Shown: positions 22,866-31,661, counted from the stretch's first letter. The stretch is DNA of 64,000 nucleotides from Kitasatospora aureofaciens (GCF_019192735.1 NZ_JAHTKP010000015.1:103539-167538), one strand, 5' to 3'. Notes: a model not told the origin generated them from the letters alone. A program made the numbers and translations.

Positions 22866-23087
22866 TCAATTACGTTCCGCCGCTGCATCCTCCAGGACGA
22901 TCCGCCCCGTCCGCGCATACAGCTCCGGCCGCCGCCTCCGCACGACCAGCGCCAGCACGATCCCGCCCACGAAGGCGCCGATCACCAGGTACGGAATCAG
23001 CCGGAACAGCAGCGTGTCCGCCGCTGCCCCCGCCGCGGCGCCCCCGTCGGCCTGCCCCCCGAGCGCGTCCCCGCTCTGGACGGTCAT
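22866..23087 (-). CDS. small single-span membrane protein
   Basis: 73 residues: a Gly/Ala-rich external N-terminus (QADGGAAAGAAAD), one span (FRLIPYLVIGAFVGGIVLALVV), then a basic RRRRPELYARTG cytoplasmic tail. GGAGGCCGG before the ATG at 23087 is a strong ribosome binding site. No family recognised. It converges on the DUF2470 gene with an 8-base gap. A long hairpin lies upstream. Coding status is supported by the ribosome binding site and a typical transmembrane layout only. Confidence 0.6.
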   Translation of the reverse strand: MTVQSGDALGGQADGGAAAGAAADTLLFRLIPYLVIGAFVGGIVLALVVRRRRPELYARTGRIVLEDAAAERN

Positions 23088-23249
23088 CCGGCCTCCTCCA
23101 TGGCTGTGCCGCCCGCCGGACACAGCCCGGCCGGGCGCTGACTGCCCGACAGCATCGGCGCGCAGCGGAAGCCGCCGCAAGATGCACATCGACGGGCAAC
23201 CGGCCACGAAGTTGACGCCCTGCCCGAGCAAGGCCCCCGAAACGACAGC

Positions 23250-23293
23250 GGCCGGCCCGGCTCACGAGGAAGGTCTCGTGAGCCGGGCCGGCC
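23250..23293. terminator. long perfect hairpin downstream of the LysM/M23 gene
   Basis: 19-bp perfect stem (left arm GGCCGGCCCGGCTCACGAG) around the loop GAAGGT. It begins about 125 bases past the stop of the minus-strand endopeptidase gene and is the best terminator candidate for it. No T-run. Confidence 0.7.
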
Positions 23294-23417
23294 TGGGCGT
23301 GTCCCGCGCCCATGTCCACCGATACGGCGATCACCCGGTCGAGCGGTCACCCGACATGACCATCCCGGATGGTCGATTCGCCCCGCATCAGCGGTGGTCG
23401 TTCACCCCGTGCAGGGG

Positions 23418-24443
23418 TCAGAGCGCGACGCCGTGCGCCCGCAGGTAGGCGACCGGGTTGATGTCCGAGCCGTACTCCGGTCCGGTGCGGATCTCGAAGT
23501 GCAGGTGCGGACCGGTCACGTTGCCGGTCGCACCGGACAGGCCGATCTGCTGGCCGACGGTGACGGTCTGACCGATCGACACGCCGATCGAGGACAGGTG
23601 CGCGTACTGGGCGTACTTGCCGTCGGCGAGCTTGATCTCGACCTCGTTGCCGTAGGCACCGCCGTTGCCGGCCTTCACCACGACACCGTTGGCGACGGCG
23701 CGCAGCGGGGTGCCGGTGGAGGCGATGAAGTCCTGGCCGGTGTGGTGGCCGGAGGCCCACATCGAACCGGCCACACCGTACGCCTCACCCAGCACCGGGT
23801 GGGCGAGCGGGGCCACGTAGCCGGAGGTGCTGGCGGCGACCGGGGCGGCGGTCACGGCCTGGGCGGGCTGGGCGACGGCGGCCTGGACCTGCACCTGGGC
23901 CGGGGCGGCCGGCTTGGCGACCTCGATCTGGACCTGGAGCTGGCCCTGCGGGGCCGGCGCGGCCTGCGGCGTCACGGCCGGAGCAGCGGGCGCGGCCGGA
24001 GCAGCCGGAGCGGCCGGAGCAGCCGGAGCGGCGGGCTGCTGAGCCGGTGCCACCGGAGCGGCCGGAGCAGCGGCGTGACCGGCGATCGCGAGCTTCTGCC
24101 CCGGGAAGATCAGGTCCGGGTTGCCACCGACGACCGAGCGGTTCTGCTCGTACAGCGCCTGCCAGCCGCCCTCGACGTTCTTGTCGCCGGCGATCCTGGA
24201 CAGGGAGTCGCCGCTGACGACGCGGTAGCTCTCCTCGGCCCGGCCGGCAGCGGCCGGCTTGGCGTCGACGCTGCCGGCGCCGGTCCAGGTGGAGTTCTGC
24301 GAGACCGGGGCGGCCGGGGTGGTGTGGGCCTGGGCGCCCATCGTGGTCACGAGCGGGAGGACGAAGGAGACGCCGGTCACGGCGGTGGCGATGCCGATGC
24401 GGGCGGCGCGGGGCAGGGTGATACGACGGGCCTGAGCAGGCAT
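23418..24443 (-). CDS. secreted LysM-M23 peptidoglycan endopeptidase
   Basis: 341 residues. Signal peptide at residues 1-40, cleaving near GAQAHT. A LysM domain (YRVVSGDSLSRIAGDKNVEGGWQALYEQNRSVVGGNPDLIFPGQKL) binds peptidoglycan. A Pro/Ala linker with an APAAPAAPAAP repeat follows. The C-terminal M23 zinc peptidase has GHHTGQDFIASTGTPLRAV (His and Asp ligands) and GPHLHFEIRTG. It cleaves peptidoglycan cross-bridges outside the cell and probably acts in growth, sporulation or germination. A c-di-AMP riboswitch fills its leader, so it should be turned down when c-di-AMP is high, as known for Rpf-type muralytic genes in Streptomyces. Confidence 0.92.
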   Translation of the reverse strand: MPAQARRITLPRAARIGIATAVTGVSFVLPLVTTMGAQAHTTPAAPVSQNSTWTGAGSVDAKPAAAGRAEESYRVVSGDSLSRIAGDKNVEGGWQALYEQNRSVVGGNPDLIFPGQKLAIAGHAAAPAAPVAPAQQPAAPAAPAAPAAPAAPAAPAVTPQAAPAPQGQLQVQIEVAKPAAPAQVQVQAAVAQPAQAVTAAPVAASTSGYVAPLAHPVLGEAYGVAGSMWASGHHTGQDFIASTGTPLRAVANGVVVKAGNGGAYGNEVEIKLADGKYAQYAHLSSIGVSIGQTVTVGQQIGLSGATGNVTGPHLHFEIRTGPEYGSDINPVAYLRAHGVAL

Positions 24444-24455
24444 GGAAGGATTCCT

Positions 24456-24665
24456 CTCCGACGCCTGCGAGGTGAGCTGTCGGGTTCGGGCTGGAGTTGC
24501 CCGGCCGCACGCGCGGCTTCACCCCAAGCCGGTCCTGGACGTCCGCGCAAAGAGCGCGAACTCCGGTCCGGCGACTTACCTGTGGGTCCCCCGCTCCTGC
24601 CGTACAGATTTCGGATCGAGCCACCGGGCAGCGGCAGGACTCGGCGTTCCACCCGGTGGATCCGT
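24456..24665 (-). promoter_or_regulatory. c-di-AMP (ydaO/yuaA-type) riboswitch
   Basis: Read on the minus strand the leader contains, in order, GCCGAGTCCTGCCGCTGCCC, GGCAGGAGCGGGGGACCCA, GGGGTGAAGCCG, and near the end CCGACAGCTCACC followed by TCGCAGGCGTCGG. These are the conserved blocks of the ydaO family as found before cell-wall hydrolase genes in Streptomyces. The last block ends 12 bases before the endopeptidase ATG, and the leader is about 220 bases long. Binding of c-di-AMP is known to switch such genes off. A terminator-like stem was not clearly separable by eye. Confidence 0.85.
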
Positions 24666-24937
24666 CCGGGCTGGCCGGGCGGTCGCTGAACTAAAACTCA
24701 TCCGTCCGGGTGAAGCAATGTTGATCTCTTGAACCGGCAACAACTCCGCGGGACGCGGTGACGATCCGGATGATCCACTGCACCGTACGTGCACAATTCA
24801 TTCACCGGGCGCCACTGATCCGCGACGCTGCGCCGATGTCGCCACCGCTCCGCATCCGCCCGCTCACGCACCGCCGTCCACGAACACACCGCTGGTGACC
24901 CTTGTCACGTCGGCCCCATCGGGCGGAGGATCGGGCC

Positions 24938-26470
24938 GTGGCCACTACCAAGGCCGGCACCCTGCGCCTGGGCACCGCGCGGGGACGCTGGGTACTCCTG
25001 GCGACGGTGCTCGGCTCGAGCATGGCGCTGCTCGACGGCACCGTGGTGAACGTCGCCCTGCCCCGGATCGGTGCCGATCTCGGCGCCTCCCTGGCGTCCC
25101 TGCAGTGGACGCTCAACTCCTATCTGCTCACCCTGGCCGGGCTGATCCTGCTCGGCGGCGCGCTCGGCGACCGGTACGGCCGGCGCCGGGTGTTCCTGCT
25201 CGGCGTCGTCTGGTTCGCCGCCGCCTCCGCGGCCTGCGCCGCCGCGCCGAACATCCAGGTGCTGATCGCCGCGCGGGCCGTCCAGGGCATCGGCGGAGCG
25301 CTGCTGACGCCCGGTTCGCTCGCCATGCTCCAGGCGGTCTTCCATCCGGACGACCGCTCGGCGGCGGTCGGCCTCTGGTCGGGCCTCGGCGGGGTGTCGG
25401 CGGCGATCGGCCCGTTCGTCGGCGGCTGGCTGGTGGACGGGCCCGGCTGGCGGTGGATCTTCCTGCTGAACCTGCCGATGGCCGCCGCCGTCGTCACCGT
25501 CACCTCCCGGTACGTCCCCGAGAGCCGGGACGAGAGCGCGTCCGGCCGCTTCGACGTGCTCGGCGCGCTGCTCGCCGCCCTCGCCCTCGGCTCGCTCACC
25601 TACGCGCTGACCTCCGCCGGCGAGGGCCTCTCCCCCGCCGTCTGGTTCACCGGCGCGATCGGGCTGATCCTCGGCGCGGCCTTCATCACGGTGGAGCGCC
25701 GCACCCCCGAGCCGATGCTGCCGCTCGGACTGTTCTCCTCCCGGCTGTTCACCGCCGTGAACCTGGTCACCCTCTGCGTCTACGCGGCGTTCAGCGGCGT
25801 GTTCTTCCTGCTGGTCGTGCAGCTGCAGATCGTCGCCGGCTTCTCCCCGCTGGTCTCCGGCCTGGCGCTGGTCCCGATCACCGTGCTGATGCTGGCGCTG
25901 TCCTCGCGCGCCGCACGGCTCGGCAAGCGGATCGGCCCGCGGATCCCGCTGACCGTCGGCCCGCTGCTGTGCGCGGCCGGGGTGCTGCTGATGCTGCGGG
26001 CCGGCCCGGGCTCCTCCTACTGGGCGGACGTGCTGCCCGCCGTCACCGTGATGGGCTGCGGGATGACGCTGCTGGTCGCTCCGCTGACGGCCACCGTGCT
26101 GGCGGCCGTCGAGGTCCGGCACGCGGGCATCGCCAGCGGCGTCAACAACGCCGCTGCCCGCGCGGCCAGCCTGCTCGCGGTCGCCGCCCTCCCGGCGCTT
26201 GCGGGCCTGAGCGGCGAGGCGTACCGGGTGCCGTCCGCGGTGAACGACGCCTTCCACACCGCGATGCTCGCCTGCGCCGGCCTGCTGACCGCCGGCGCGC
26301 TCACCGCCTTCGCCACCATCCGCGGCAACGTCCTGACACCCGAGGACCACCCCGTCGCCGAGCCGGACACCGAGTGGTGCTGCGGCACCACCCCGCCGCT
26401 CGACCCCGGCCACGTCCACACGCACGAGGGCCCCGCCACCGGAACGGCGGCAGGGCCCTCGCCAAACTGA
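24938..26470 (+). CDS. MFS drug exporter, EmrB/QacA (DHA2) type
   Basis: 510 residues, 14 spans. WVLLATVLGSSMALLDGTVVNVALPRIGADL is the span-1 motif D1 of the 14-span family; GDRYGRRRVFLLG is motif A, and LIAARAVQGIGGALLTPGSLAML motif B. The C-terminal tail carries TEWCCGTTPPLDPGHVHTHEG, with paired cysteines and histidines that could bind a metal. The GTG at 24938 follows GGCGGAGGATCGGGCC; a TTG at 24902 lacks such a site. It is divergent from the endopeptidase gene. Substrate unknown. Confidence 0.87.
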   Translation: MATTKAGTLRLGTARGRWVLLATVLGSSMALLDGTVVNVALPRIGADLGASLASLQWTLNSYLLTLAGLILLGGALGDRYGRRRVFLLGVVWFAAASAACAAAPNIQVLIAARAVQGIGGALLTPGSLAMLQAVFHPDDRSAAVGLWSGLGGVSAAIGPFVGGWLVDGPGWRWIFLLNLPMAAAVVTVTSRYVPESRDESASGRFDVLGALLAALALGSLTYALTSAGEGLSPAVWFTGAIGLILGAAFITVERRTPEPMLPLGLFSSRLFTAVNLVTLCVYAAFSGVFFLLVVQLQIVAGFSPLVSGLALVPITVLMLALSSRAARLGKRIGPRIPLTVGPLLCAAGVLLMLRAGPGSSYWADVLPAVTVMGCGMTLLVAPLTATVLAAVEVRHAGIASGVNNAAARAASLLAVAALPALAGLSGEAYRVPSAVNDAFHTAMLACAGLLTAGALTAFATIRGNVLTPEDHPVAEPDTEWCCGTTPPLDPGHVHTHEGPATGTAAGPSPN

Positions 26471-26497
26471 CTGACCGATCGTCAGAGAATACTCCCG

Positions 26498-27937
26498 TCA
26501 GAGGATATCGGCCGGAGCGTACTTGGCCGCCTCCGGGTAGGAAGCCGCGACGGCCTCCACCTGGCGGACCACCTCGGCGACCTGGGCCCCGGCCGCACCG
26601 GTGAACGACAGCCGGTCGGCCAGCAGCGCGTCCAGCGCGGCCCGGTCCAGCGGCATCCGCTCGTCGGCGGCCAGGCGGTCCAGCAGCGCGTTCTCCCGGG
26701 CGCCCGCGCGCATCGCCAGCGCGGAGGCGACGGCGTGCTCCTTGATGACCTCGTGCCCGGTCTCCCGGCCGACGCCCGCGCGCACCGCGCCCATCAGCAC
26801 CTTGGTGGTGGCGAGGAACGGCAGGTAACGGTCCAGCTCGGCCTCGACCACGGCCGGGAAGGCGCCGAACTCGTCGAGGACGGTAAGGAAGGTCTCCAGC
26901 AGGCCGTCGAAGGCGAAGAAGGCGTCCGGCAGCGCGACCCGACGCACCACGGAGCAGGAGACGTCACCCTCGTTCCACTGGTCGCCGGCCAGCTCGCCGG
27001 TCATCGACGCGTAGCCGCGCAGGATGACGGCCAGGCCGTTGACGCGCTCGCAGGAGCGGGTGTTCATCTTGTGCGGCATCGCGGAGGAGCCGACCTGGCC
27101 CTCCTTGAAGCCCTCGGTGACCAGCTCGTGGCCGGCCATCAGGCGGATCGTCTTGGCCAGGCTGGACGGCGCGGCAGCCAGCTGGACGAGGGCGGTGAGC
27201 ACCTCGAAGTCGAGCGAGCGCGGGTAGACCTGGCCGACGCTGGTGAGCACGTTCTCGAAGCCGAGGTGGCCGGCCACCCGGCGCTCCAGCTCGGCGAGCT
27301 TGGCAATTCCCTGACTGTCCCCACCGAGCAGGTCCAGCATGTCCTGCGCCGTACCGACCGGGCCCTTGATCCCGCGCAGCGGGTAACGGGCGATCAGCTC
27401 CTCCAGGCGGCGGAAGGCGACCAGCAGCTCGTCGGCGATCGACGCGAAGCGCTTGCCCAGGGTGGTCGCCTGCGCGGCCACGTTGTGCGAGCGGCCGGCC
27501 ATGACCAGCTCCGAGTGCTGCGCCGCCAGGCGGGCCAGGCGCACCAGCACGGCCACCGTACGGTCGCGCACGTGCTCCAGCGACTGGCGGATCTGCAGTT
27601 GCTCGACGTTCTCGGTCAGATCCCGCGAGGTCATGCCCTTGTGGATCTGCTCGTGGCCGGCGAGCTCGCTGAACTCCTCGATCCGGGCCTTCACGTCGTG
27701 GCGGGTGATCCGCTCACGGGCGGCGATCGAGCCGAGGTCGACCTGGTCGATCACCCGCTCGTAGTCGGCGACGGCGGTCGCGGGCACCTCGACACCGAGG
27801 TCCTGCTGGGCCTTCAGGACGGCGAGCCACAGGTGGCGCTCAAGGACCACCTTGTGCTCGGGGGACCACAGCTGGGCCAGGGTCGCCGAGGCGTACCGGG
27901 AGGCCAGGACATTGGGGATCTGGGGCTTCGCGCTCAC
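26498..27937 (-). CDS. purB: adenylosuccinate lyase
   Basis: 479 residues. Splits adenylosuccinate to AMP and fumarate, and SAICAR to AICAR, in purine synthesis; homotetramer in the cytoplasm. The fumarase/lyase superfamily signature is GSSAMPHKMNTRSCERV (catalytic Ser loop), MAGRSHNVAAQATTLGKR supplies a catalytic His, and EQIHKGMTSRDLTEN a further active-site block. The GTG at 27937 gives VSAKPQIPNVLASRY, as in relatives; a longer TTG start adds three residues. It stands alone, convergent with the MFS gene 28 bases away. Confidence 0.95.
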   Translation of the reverse strand: MSAKPQIPNVLASRYASATLAQLWSPEHKVVLERHLWLAVLKAQQDLGVEVPATAVADYERVIDQVDLGSIAARERITRHDVKARIEEFSELAGHEQIHKGMTSRDLTENVEQLQIRQSLEHVRDRTVAVLVRLARLAAQHSELVMAGRSHNVAAQATTLGKRFASIADELLVAFRRLEELIARYPLRGIKGPVGTAQDMLDLLGGDSQGIAKLAELERRVAGHLGFENVLTSVGQVYPRSLDFEVLTALVQLAAAPSSLAKTIRLMAGHELVTEGFKEGQVGSSAMPHKMNTRSCERVNGLAVILRGYASMTGELAGDQWNEGDVSCSVVRRVALPDAFFAFDGLLETFLTVLDEFGAFPAVVEAELDRYLPFLATTKVLMGAVRAGVGRETGHEVIKEHAVASALAMRAGARENALLDRLAADERMPLDRAALDALLADRLSFTGAAGAQVAEVVRQVEAVAASYPEAAKYAPADIL

Positions 27938-28019
27938 GCTTCGCAAGCCTAACAGCCGAGGTCAGCCGAAACGTCGCCGAGCCCTCCGCCCGGCCGGCCG
28001 GGCGGGCGAGCGGGCGGTA

Positions 28020-28475
28020 CTACTGCGCGCCGCCCGTCCGGCCGGTCAGCACCGGCAGGACCTGCGCGCAGATCGAGTGCAGGGCGACGCGCTGTTCGTC
28101 CGTCATCGCCCCGAAGGCCTGGTGGGTCCGCGCCATCTCGCCGCGGATGCGGGACAGGGCCTCCCGGCCCGCGTCCGTGATCACGACGATCTTCACCCGC
28201 CGGTCGCCCGCCGCCGCCTCGCGGTGGGCCAGCCCCAGCGACTCCAGCCGGTCGACGATCCCGGTCACGTTGGAGGCGTCACAGCCCAGCCGCCCGGCCA
28301 GGGCCCGCATCGGCACCGGCTCCTGCACGGCGCCGAGCGCCTTGGCCTGCGAGGAGGAGAGCCCGTGCCGGGCCGCGGCCGCCGCGAAGTCCTGGAAATA
28401 CGCGGCGCCGACGGCGGCCAACGCCTCCATCAGCTCGGCGTTGGTCGGTACGGTCGTCGTCGCTGTCGAACCCAT
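28020..28475 (-). CDS. MarR-family transcriptional regulator
   Basis: 151 residues with a winged helix: LSSSQAKALGAVQEPVPMRALAGRLGCDASNVTGIVDRLESLGLAHREAAAGDRRVKIVVIT, where the DRR wing and the recognition helix are typical. Dimerisation helices flank it. MarR proteins repress efflux or stress genes and let go on binding phenolic ligands or on oxidation; one Cys (GCDASN) lies in the recognition region. The target is not evident: flanking genes are purB (same strand, 83 bases downstream) and the DUF3037 gene. Confidence 0.92.
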   Translation of the reverse strand: MGSTATTTVPTNAELMEALAAVGAAYFQDFAAAAARHGLSSSQAKALGAVQEPVPMRALAGRLGCDASNVTGIVDRLESLGLAHREAAAGDRRVKIVVITDAGREALSRIRGEMARTHQAFGAMTDEQRVALHSICAQVLPVLTGRTGGAQ

Positions 28476-28572
28476 GGGGCCAGCGTACGGCCGAGTGCTT
28501 CAGCAACTCAAGCTTTGACCACGGCAACCGTCAGCGGATCCACCTCACGGCGCCACGCGTCACACCCGCAGG

Positions 28573-28989
28573 TCACAGCACCAGCTGGTCGAACAGCCGC
28601 CGCAGCTCCGCCTCCGGGTCCGCGGTCAGCCCGGTGTGCACCGGCCCCGGCTGGACGATCGCACTGCGCGGCGCCGTCAGCCAGCGGAACCGCTGCCCGG
28701 GGCTGTCCGCCGCCGCCGGACCGGCCTGCGGGCCGCCCGCACACACCGCCTCGATCCCGTGCAGCGCCCGCCGCACCCCGTGCACGTCCGCCACCGGGTC
28801 CAGCGCCAGCAGCCGCGCCTGGTCCAGGTGCGTCCGCGCGGCCAGGTGCGCGGCCTGCCGGCAGTACAGCAGCACGCCGACGTTGACGCACTCGCCGCGC
28901 TCGACCCGCGGCACCGCGCGGATCACGGCGTACTCGTAGTCGTGCAGCTCGACGGTGGCCGGCAGCGCGGGCGGCATCGGCTCGGTCAT
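28573..28989 (-). CDS. DUF3037-family protein
   Basis: 138 residues, soluble. The DUF3037 core is HDYEYAVIRAVPRVERGECVNVGVLLYCR near residues 16-44, followed by ARTHLDQARLLALDP and a C-terminal TADPEAELRRLFDQLVL. Function unknown. The ATG overlaps the stop of the upstream HipA-like kinase gene by four bases (ATGA). In my recollection, DUF3037 and this short HipA-like protein are coupled in many bacteria, so they probably act together. Confidence 0.87.
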   Translation of the reverse strand: MTEPMPPALPATVELHDYEYAVIRAVPRVERGECVNVGVLLYCRQAAHLAARTHLDQARLLALDPVADVHGVRRALHGIEAVCAGGPQAGPAAADSPGQRFRWLTAPRSAIVQPGPVHTGLTADPEAELRRLFDQLVL

Positions 28990-29747
28990 GCGGGCACCTC
29001 CGGCAGCCAGTCGCGCGGACCGGCCAGTCGCTCGGTCAGCTGGGTCCGGTACGCGGCGCGCACCGCGTCCGGCGAGTCGAAGCCCGGCTCGTCCGCCAGC
29101 CAGACGTCCGGGATCCGCGCCACCGCCTCCCCGATCGCCGCCTCGGCGAGCGGCGCGAGCGCCTTGTCCGCGGCCGCCAGGTCCGGCTCGGCGCTCAGCA
29201 ACGCGTGGTCGGAGGCGTCGTACGGGCGGCGGATCCAGGCGGCGGCGCCCGCCCAGTTGTGGTGGAAGATCAGGCTCGCGCCGTGGTCGATCAGCCGCAG
29301 CCCGCCGGTGGCCACCAGCAGGTTGGGGTTGCGCCAGGAGCGGTCGACGTTGCCGATCAGCGCGTCGAACCAGAGCACCTGCCCGGCCAGCCCGGCGTCC
29401 ACCTCGAAGCAGAGCGGATCGAAGTTGAGCGCCCCGCTGACAAACGCCATCCCGAGGTTCAGACCGCCACTGGCCCGCATCTGATCCTGGATCTGCGGGT
29501 CCGGCTCACTGCGCGCCAGCACCGGGTCCAGGTCCACCGTCACCAGCTCCGGCACCGGCAGCCCGAGCCGCCGCCCCAACTCCCCGGCCAGCACCTCCGC
29601 CACCAGCGCCTTGCGCCCCTGCGCGGCACCGACCCACTTCAGCGCGTACAGCCGCCGATCGTCGGCCTCGACCAGGCCCGGCATCGAGCCGCCTTCTCGC
29701 AGGGGCGTCACGTACCGGATCGCCGTCACCTCAGGAAGCACGCTCAC
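28986..29747 (-). CDS. short HipA-like kinase
   Basis: 253 residues, about half the length of HipA and without its N-terminal subdomain. Kinase features: nucleotide-binding Lys in LYALKWVGAAQGRKALVAEVLAG, catalytic loop WFDALIGNVDRSWRNPNLL (Asp and Asn), and metal-binding LRLIDHGASLIF. HipA phosphorylates a tRNA synthetase; the target of this short form is unknown. No HipB-like antitoxin is adjacent. Instead a DUF3037 gene overlaps its stop. GTG start at 29747; an Lrp-family regulator ends three bases upstream, so it may be read from that promoter. Confidence 0.85.
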   Translation of the reverse strand: MSVLPEVTAIRYVTPLREGGSMPGLVEADDRRLYALKWVGAAQGRKALVAEVLAGELGRRLGLPVPELVTVDLDPVLARSEPDPQIQDQMRASGGLNLGMAFVSGALNFDPLCFEVDAGLAGQVLWFDALIGNVDRSWRNPNLLVATGGLRLIDHGASLIFHHNWAGAAAWIRRPYDASDHALLSAEPDLAAADKALAPLAEAAIGEAVARIPDVWLADEPGFDSPDAVRAAYRTQLTERLAGPRDWLPEVPA

Positions 29748-29750
29748 ACC

Positions 29751-30206
29751 CTATCGGTGCCCGGGCCGGTCGGGTCCGCGGTAGGGCAGTGTCCGGCTGT
29801 ACACGACGCTGGTGGTGGTGCTGCCGAAGCCGGCCAGCTCGTCCACGAGGGTCTCCAGGTGCTCCATGGAGGTCGCGGCCACCTTGAGGGTGTAGCAGTC
29901 GTCGCCGGTGGTGCGCAGGCACTCCAGGATCTCCCGCCGCTCGGCGAGCAGCCGGCGCAGCGGCTCGTGGCGGTTGCCCGGGTACTTGAGGCGGACGACG
30001 GCGAGGACGGGGTAGCCGACCTCGGCCAGGTCCACCACGGCGTGGTAGCCGGTGATGACGCCCAGCGCCTCCAGGTTCCGCACCCGTTCCGTGGTGGCCG
30101 AGGAGCTGAGCTTCACCCGGCGCCCCAGCTCGCTGAGGGAGATGCGGGCCTCCTGCTGCAACTGCTCGATGATCGCCCAGTCGACGTCATCAAGATTCAC
30201 GGCCAT
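29751..30206 (-). CDS. Lrp/AsnC-family transcriptional regulator
   Basis: 151 residues. N-terminal HTH: LDDVDWAIIEQLQQEARISLSELGRRVKLSSSATTERVRNLEALGVI; C-terminal RAM domain: YPVLAVVRLKYPGNRHEPLRRLLAERREILECLRTTGDDCYTLKVAATSMEHLETLVDELAGFG, where GDDCYTLKV is the ligand-binding turn. Such proteins sense amino acids and form octamers. It lies three bases upstream of the HipA-like gene on the same strand and diverges from the flavin oxidoreductase gene, so either may be its target. Confidence 0.93.
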   Translation of the reverse strand: MAVNLDDVDWAIIEQLQQEARISLSELGRRVKLSSSATTERVRNLEALGVITGYHAVVDLAEVGYPVLAVVRLKYPGNRHEPLRRLLAERREILECLRTTGDDCYTLKVAATSMEHLETLVDELAGFGSTTTSVVYSRTLPYRGPDRPGHR

Positions 30207-30299
30207 AGGGCGATTCTACCGGCAGAAGCCCTGCAGAAGGCCACCACAACCGGGAGGATCCCGTTCCGCTTCCCATGATCACAGGGATAGCCTCGATCC

Positions 30300-31097
30300 A
30301 TGCAACTAGGCGTCAACGTACCGAACTTCGGGCCCGGAACCGACCCCGGTGTGCTGCGCGAGTGGGCACACGTCGTGGAGGGGCTCGGGTACGACCTCCT
30401 CATGGTGTCGGACCACGTGGCCGTCACCCCCGACGTGTCCGCGCGCTACCCGGAACCGTTCTACGAGCCGTTCACCACGCTCTCCTGGCTGGCCGGCATA
30501 ACGACCCGGGTACGGCTGGGCACGACCGTGCTGATCCTCCCGTACCGGCATCCGCTGCTGGTCGCGCGTATGGCCACCAACCTCCACCGGCTCAGCGGCG
30601 GCCGGCTCGTCCTCGGTGTGGGCGTCGGCTGGGCGCGGCAGGAGTTCGACGCGCTCGGCGTGCCGTTCACCGCCCGCGGCCGGCTCACCGACGAGTACCT
30701 GGCCACCCTGCGGGAGGTCCTGAGCGATCCGGTCCCCATCTGGGTCGGCGGCCACAGCGAGGCGGCACTCCGTCGCGCCACCCGGTTCGGCGACGCCTGG
30801 CACCCGCTGCGCCTCACCGTTCCCCGGATGCGCTCGATCCTGGCGAGCCACACACTGCCGGCGTTCGCGCCGCGCATCGCCCTGCGGCTGACCACCGCAC
30901 CGGTCACCGACCCCGAACGCCCCGCCGGCGTCGGCACGATCGAGCAGATCCTGGACGACCTCCGGCAGCTCCGCGCGCTCAACGCCGACACCGTCCTGCT
31001 CGACCCCTACAACGGCGACCCGGAGGCGACCCGCCGGCCGGAGGAGGCCTGGCAGGCACTCACCACCGTCGCCACCCACTGGAGGACAGCATCGTGA
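30300..31097 (+). CDS. LLM-class flavin-dependent oxidoreductase (F420 type)
   Basis: 265 residues with the luciferase-like barrel: MQLGVNVPNFGPGTDPGVL, YDLLMVSDHVAVTP, RVRLGTTVLILPYRHPLLVARMATNLHRLSGGRLVLGVGVGW, and DPVPIWVGGHSEAALRRATRFGDAWHP. This matches the F420-dependent subgroup common in actinobacteria (TIGR03619-like). Substrate unknown. Its stop overlaps the next start (GTGA), so it is coupled to a nucleoside deaminase-like gene. Divergent from the Lrp regulator 94 bases away. Confidence 0.88.
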   Translation: MQLGVNVPNFGPGTDPGVLREWAHVVEGLGYDLLMVSDHVAVTPDVSARYPEPFYEPFTTLSWLAGITTRVRLGTTVLILPYRHPLLVARMATNLHRLSGGRLVLGVGVGWARQEFDALGVPFTARGRLTDEYLATLREVLSDPVPIWVGGHSEAALRRATRFGDAWHPLRLTVPRMRSILASHTLPAFAPRIALRLTTAPVTDPERPAGVGTIEQILDDLRQLRALNADTVLLDPYNGDPEATRRPEEAWQALTTVATHWRTAS

Positions 31098-31528
31098 TCA
31101 CCACCGCCGACGAGAAGCTCCTGCGCCGCGCGATCGCCATCGCCGCCCACGCCGTCACCCTCGGCGACGCACCCTACGGCTCCCTCCTGGCCGCCCCGGA
31201 CGGCACGATCCTCGCCGAGGCCCACAACACGGTCCGACGCGACGACGACATCACCGCCCACCCGGAGTTGAAGCTCGCCCGCTGGGCCGCCCGCGAACTC
31301 GACGCCGAAACGGCCGCCCGGACCACGATGTACACCAGCTGCCAGCCCTGCACCATGTGCTCCGGCGCCCTCGTCCGCTCCGGCCTGGGCCGCGTCGTCT
31401 ACGCCCTCTCCACCGACCAACTCATCGCCCTCAACCCCGCCTCCGGCACCTGGCCCTCAGTGCCCCAGGACGGCCCCGCCCTCTTCGCCGAGGCCTGCAC
31501 CCCCATCGACACCTACTACCGCCCCTGA
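31094..31528 (+). CDS. cytidine/guanine deaminase-type zinc deaminase
   Basis: 144 residues, GTG start overlapping the oxidoreductase stop. The CDA fold has PYGSLLAAPDGTILAEAHNTV, the first zinc ligand in HPELKLARWAAREL and the cysteines in TSCQPCTMCSGAL. Most members have H-A-E at the first motif; here it reads H-P-E, keeping His and the catalytic Glu. Length and motif fit guanine deaminase or TadA-like enzymes, but a substrate cannot be assigned. Coupling with a flavin oxidoreductase points to a small-molecule catabolic role over tRNA editing. Confidence 0.87.
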   Translation: MITTADEKLLRRAIAIAAHAVTLGDAPYGSLLAAPDGTILAEAHNTVRRDDDITAHPELKLARWAARELDAETAARTTMYTSCQPCTMCSGALVRSGLGRVVYALSTDQLIALNPASGTWPSVPQDGPALFAEACTPIDTYYRP

Positions 31529-31661
31529 CCTCTCCACCCCAACCCCGCGCAACGGCCCCCCATCCGCCCCGCCCCGGTGGCAGCCCTCGCTGCTCCGTGC
31601 GAGTGTGGCGGACAGTAACGGGGACCCTCACGGTACGACCTGCACGGTAAAGGGATGAGCG

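Noticed and set aside
24902..24937. Upstream TTG start for the DHA2 transporter
   Set aside because: GTG 24938 has GGAGGA at the right distance; the TTG has none.
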